The notes beneath the pieces are model-generated. The model worked only from the letters and a program-made list of their open reading frames with translations, made no database searches and was not told the DNA's origin. A DNA stretch of 42,212 nucleotides from Calcarisporiella thermophila CBS 279.70 (lineage: Eukaryota > Calcarisporiellomycota), in the NCBI RefSeq assembly GCF_041956535.1, contig NW_027192225.1, positions 144,574 to 186,785 of the forward strand, read 5' to 3'. Shown in pieces: positions 40,021-42,212 of this stretch. Numbering within the stretch: position 1 is the stretch's first letter; every line of letters starts with the position of its first letter. Made by a program: the position numbers and the translations under genes.

Positions 40021-40938
40021 TTAAATAGTGCTATTTGAGCTGCTGACATTGAATGACGAAAAGGTTGGGAATAAAACGTCGGGGACGAACGTAAAATCTT
40101 TTTCAATTTCTGAAAAGATATCATGTCCTGGATCTGGATTCCACTCATATTCATTCATCTTGGCAACCTTACGGGCGACATCTTCGCCATAAATGAGCTT
40201 GACGGTGTAAAATAGCCCATCCAAACCTGCCACTGCTCCGCTGGTTGTGACGAACTTATCATCATGCGTAAATCTTGCTTTCTTTACCCACTTTACCCGG
40301 GGAAATAGATCGGTCATTTTCCAGAGCGATTTAGTTGTAGTGGCAGGTTTTCCATCTAAAAAGCCTGTGGCAGCCAGTGTCATCGAGCCCTCGCATATGG
40401 ATAATACATATTTTCTTACGGTTGGAATCACCCTGCGCAACCAAGCAGTGGTTGAGGCTTCAGGTCCAACGCCTGCCGGAATTACGAGAAGGTCCAAGTC
40501 GATAATTTCGTTAAACGAATGCTTAGGTTTGATGGCAAAGCCATCCATAGTACGAATTGGGTCCATGGTTTCTGCAATGGGAAGAATGTTCACGTCTGGG
40601 ATAAACGAGAGCATAGTCGAAGCCGACATCATATTGAACGCATCCAAATTATTTCCAATTAATACGCCGACGTTCAACGGTTTTTGACGGGGGACTCTCA
40701 TCCATCGAGATAACAACTCATCCTTTAGTGCTTTAGGGGCGGGAGGTAATATGCGCTTAGCAAATTTTGCCTGCTTAGTAGGGCAATATGCTGAATTTTT
40801 TGCATGTTGACGCCGCTCTTCGCGAAGTACATTATCGTGATTCAGTGCCAAAGTGGAGCCTTGAAGTTGGTTTCCATTCACTAAAGTGAGGCCAAGAGCA
40901 CTAAACACTAACAAAATTTTAATCCGAAATTGAACCAT
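40021..40938 (-). CDS. DJ-1/PfpI-family protein with signal peptide, single exon
   Basis: A 305-residue member of the DJ-1/PfpI (class I glutamine amidotransferase-like) superfamily, most like the isonitrile hydratase/AraC-N-terminal subgroup. Residues 1-22 are a hydrophobic signal peptide. After a basic spacer, the domain begins near residue 88 with LNVGVLIGNNLDAFN; DLLVIPAG is the central strand, and the nucleophile elbow SICEGS places the likely reactive Cys at position 182, followed by LAATGFLDGKPATT and TSGAVAGLDGLFYTV, characteristic of the subgroup. A signal peptide is unusual for this normally cytosolic family. Substrate unknown; candidate activities are isonitrile hydratase or glyoxalase/deglycase-like chemistry. 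A TATA box lies 95 bp upstream. Confidence 0.87.
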   Translation of the reverse strand: MVQFRIKILLVFSALGLTLVNGNQLQGSTLALNHDNVLREERRQHAKNSAYCPTKQAKFAKRILPPAPKALKDELLSRWMRVPRQKPLNVGVLIGNNLDAFNMMSASTMLSFIPDVNILPIAETMDPIRTMDGFAIKPKHSFNEIIDLDLLVIPAGVGPEASTTAWLRRVIPTVRKYVLSICEGSMTLAATGFLDGKPATTTKSLWKMTDLFPRVKWVKKARFTHDDKFVTTSGAVAGLDGLFYTVKLIYGEDVARKVAKMNEYEWNPDPGHDIFSEIEKDFTFVPDVLFPTFSSFNVSSSNSTI

Positions 40939-42212
40939 ATGGTCAGCAGATTAGTTTTCTCAGAAAAAAATAGAAGTCAGATGCGTATAAAGATGTGCAG
41001 TTGATCAAAGCAGCTACTCTCCCAACTCTATTATTTATATATCACATAGTGTAGTATTGGAAATAATCTGACAAAAGAACCCTTAGACAAGAAATAACAC
41101 TGACAGAGTAACACGATATCCATTATACTCACGATAGGCCAGTCTTTCAATGTGAGTTATATAAAGAAAATTAAGAGTGAAACATATATACCATCTAATC
41201 CTCGAATTAATTTTAATATTTAATTTTTTGAGCTGCATCTATCCAATAATCACCCGAGAGCGCGGAACCGGATTGGATCCCAGAAAATTTAGATCACGGT
41301 CATAAAATTCTTATTAATCCCTAAAAATTCAATTAAATTTTATTCACTCTCACTCCCGGTAAAATATTTCGCAACCCTCATTTCTCTTGATTTGAGTTAG
41401 TGATATGTCATCGATCAAGCTTGAATCAAATTCTTGCGGACACATGTCATCAAACGGATTGTTTTGTTTTTCATTTGTGTATTATAAAATACACTCGCAG
41501 AGCACAAATTCAGTAGCTTGAATCACCTTATGTATAAATATGGATAAATATACCCGACTTAACTATTATTAAAATTGCATCGTCCGGAGTAGGTATCAAT
41601 TAAGGAAAATCTAAGCGCTTGCAAATCGAAATATATTTGACTTCTAATGAGATCACGATGGAGGTCATTTATAGAAATAATGCAGCGATATAAACCATAT
41701 CCACATCATATGAAAATAGAGTCGGTGCAAGTAAAAGAAGAAAGTCCGTGGTGATTTAAAATGTTAATTCTTTTCTTTATAATTTTATAGATTTGGATCA
41801 TATTTCACACAAGCATCAGTGAGAGGAGATATCATAACAAATATTTTTATCAAGATGGACTCAGTATTCGTCTACCACGCTTCAAAAATAAAATTCGCTC
41901 AATATGTTTCACTAAACCGCTCCGCTTGCGTTTACAAATATTAACTTGTGGGTGAGCTGATATCTATTCTGTATAATGTAGGCATGCAACTGAAATGCAG
42001 GTGTCCTTATTTTTGCCGCTCGAATCTCGAGTGGCAATTATAATTTATGAAGTTATATACTATGCACAAAAAAGTGGATACTATAGCATATATCAATAAT
42101 ATTTAAAACTATTCTACGTAGAAAGTCTGGTGATAAAATTGATGAAAAAAGACTTCAAATTAGATTTCCCTACAAAAAATTCCAATAGAGAAAATGATTA
42201 GAAAACTTATAG
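40939..42212. other. AT-rich region to the window end, including the DJ-1-like gene promoter
   Basis: No gene recognised on either strand. The left end carries the promoter of the minus-strand DJ-1-like gene. Confidence 0.45.
41034..41041 (-). promoter_or_regulatory. TATA box of the DJ-1-like gene
   Basis: Minus-strand TATATAAA about 95 bp upstream of the start codon at 40938. Confidence 0.55.

Overview
This looks like nuclear DNA from a fungus. The coding regions are cut by many short GT-AG introns (mostly 38-76 nt), intergenic DNA is AT-rich, and the gene content is eukaryotic throughout: Mediator MED14, an H4K20 methyltransferase with a SET domain, exosome RRP45, DEAH helicase PRP43, GRC3, AFG2, an OPT peptide transporter and a Thermomyces/Rhizomucor-type secreted lipase. 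A MATA-type HMG-box gene and plant-type UDP-glycosyltransferases in tandem suggest an early-diverging (zygomycete-like) fungus rather than a yeast. That placement is inference; no rRNA, tRNA or species marker is present.

Layout. 1-5.8 kb: a tandem family of UDP-glycosyltransferases, with one gene interrupted by a 918-base assembly gap, one intact, and a repeat at the left edge that suggests a further copy outside the window. 7.0-8.4 kb: a small MATA_HMG-box regulator with a possible extra 3' exon. 9.3-14.0 kb (minus): MED14, intron-rich. 14.4-27.6 kb: a housekeeping block of AFG2 (plus), SET9 (minus), RRP45 (minus), PRP43 (minus) and GRC3 (plus). 28.7-31.2 kb: an OPT-family transporter in six exons. 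31.7-32.9 kb: a secreted class-3 lipase in four exons. 34.9-39.2 kb: a choline oxidase and a betaine aldehyde dehydrogenase facing each other tail to tail. 40.0-40.9 kb (minus): a DJ-1/PfpI-family protein with a signal peptide. The remaining 1.3 kb shows no gene.

How the genes fit together. Two groupings stand out. AFG2, RRP45, PRP43 and GRC3 all act in ribosome maturation, and GRC3 and the exosome act one after the other on ITS2. Choline oxidase and betaine aldehyde dehydrogenase together convert choline to the osmoprotectant glycine betaine, and CRE/ATF-type motifs lie upstream of both genes. Several genes that look broken in a simple reading-frame view (transporter, lipase, HMG gene, choline oxidase) become intact once short introns are removed. 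I found no transposon, CRISPR array, tRNA or rRNA.
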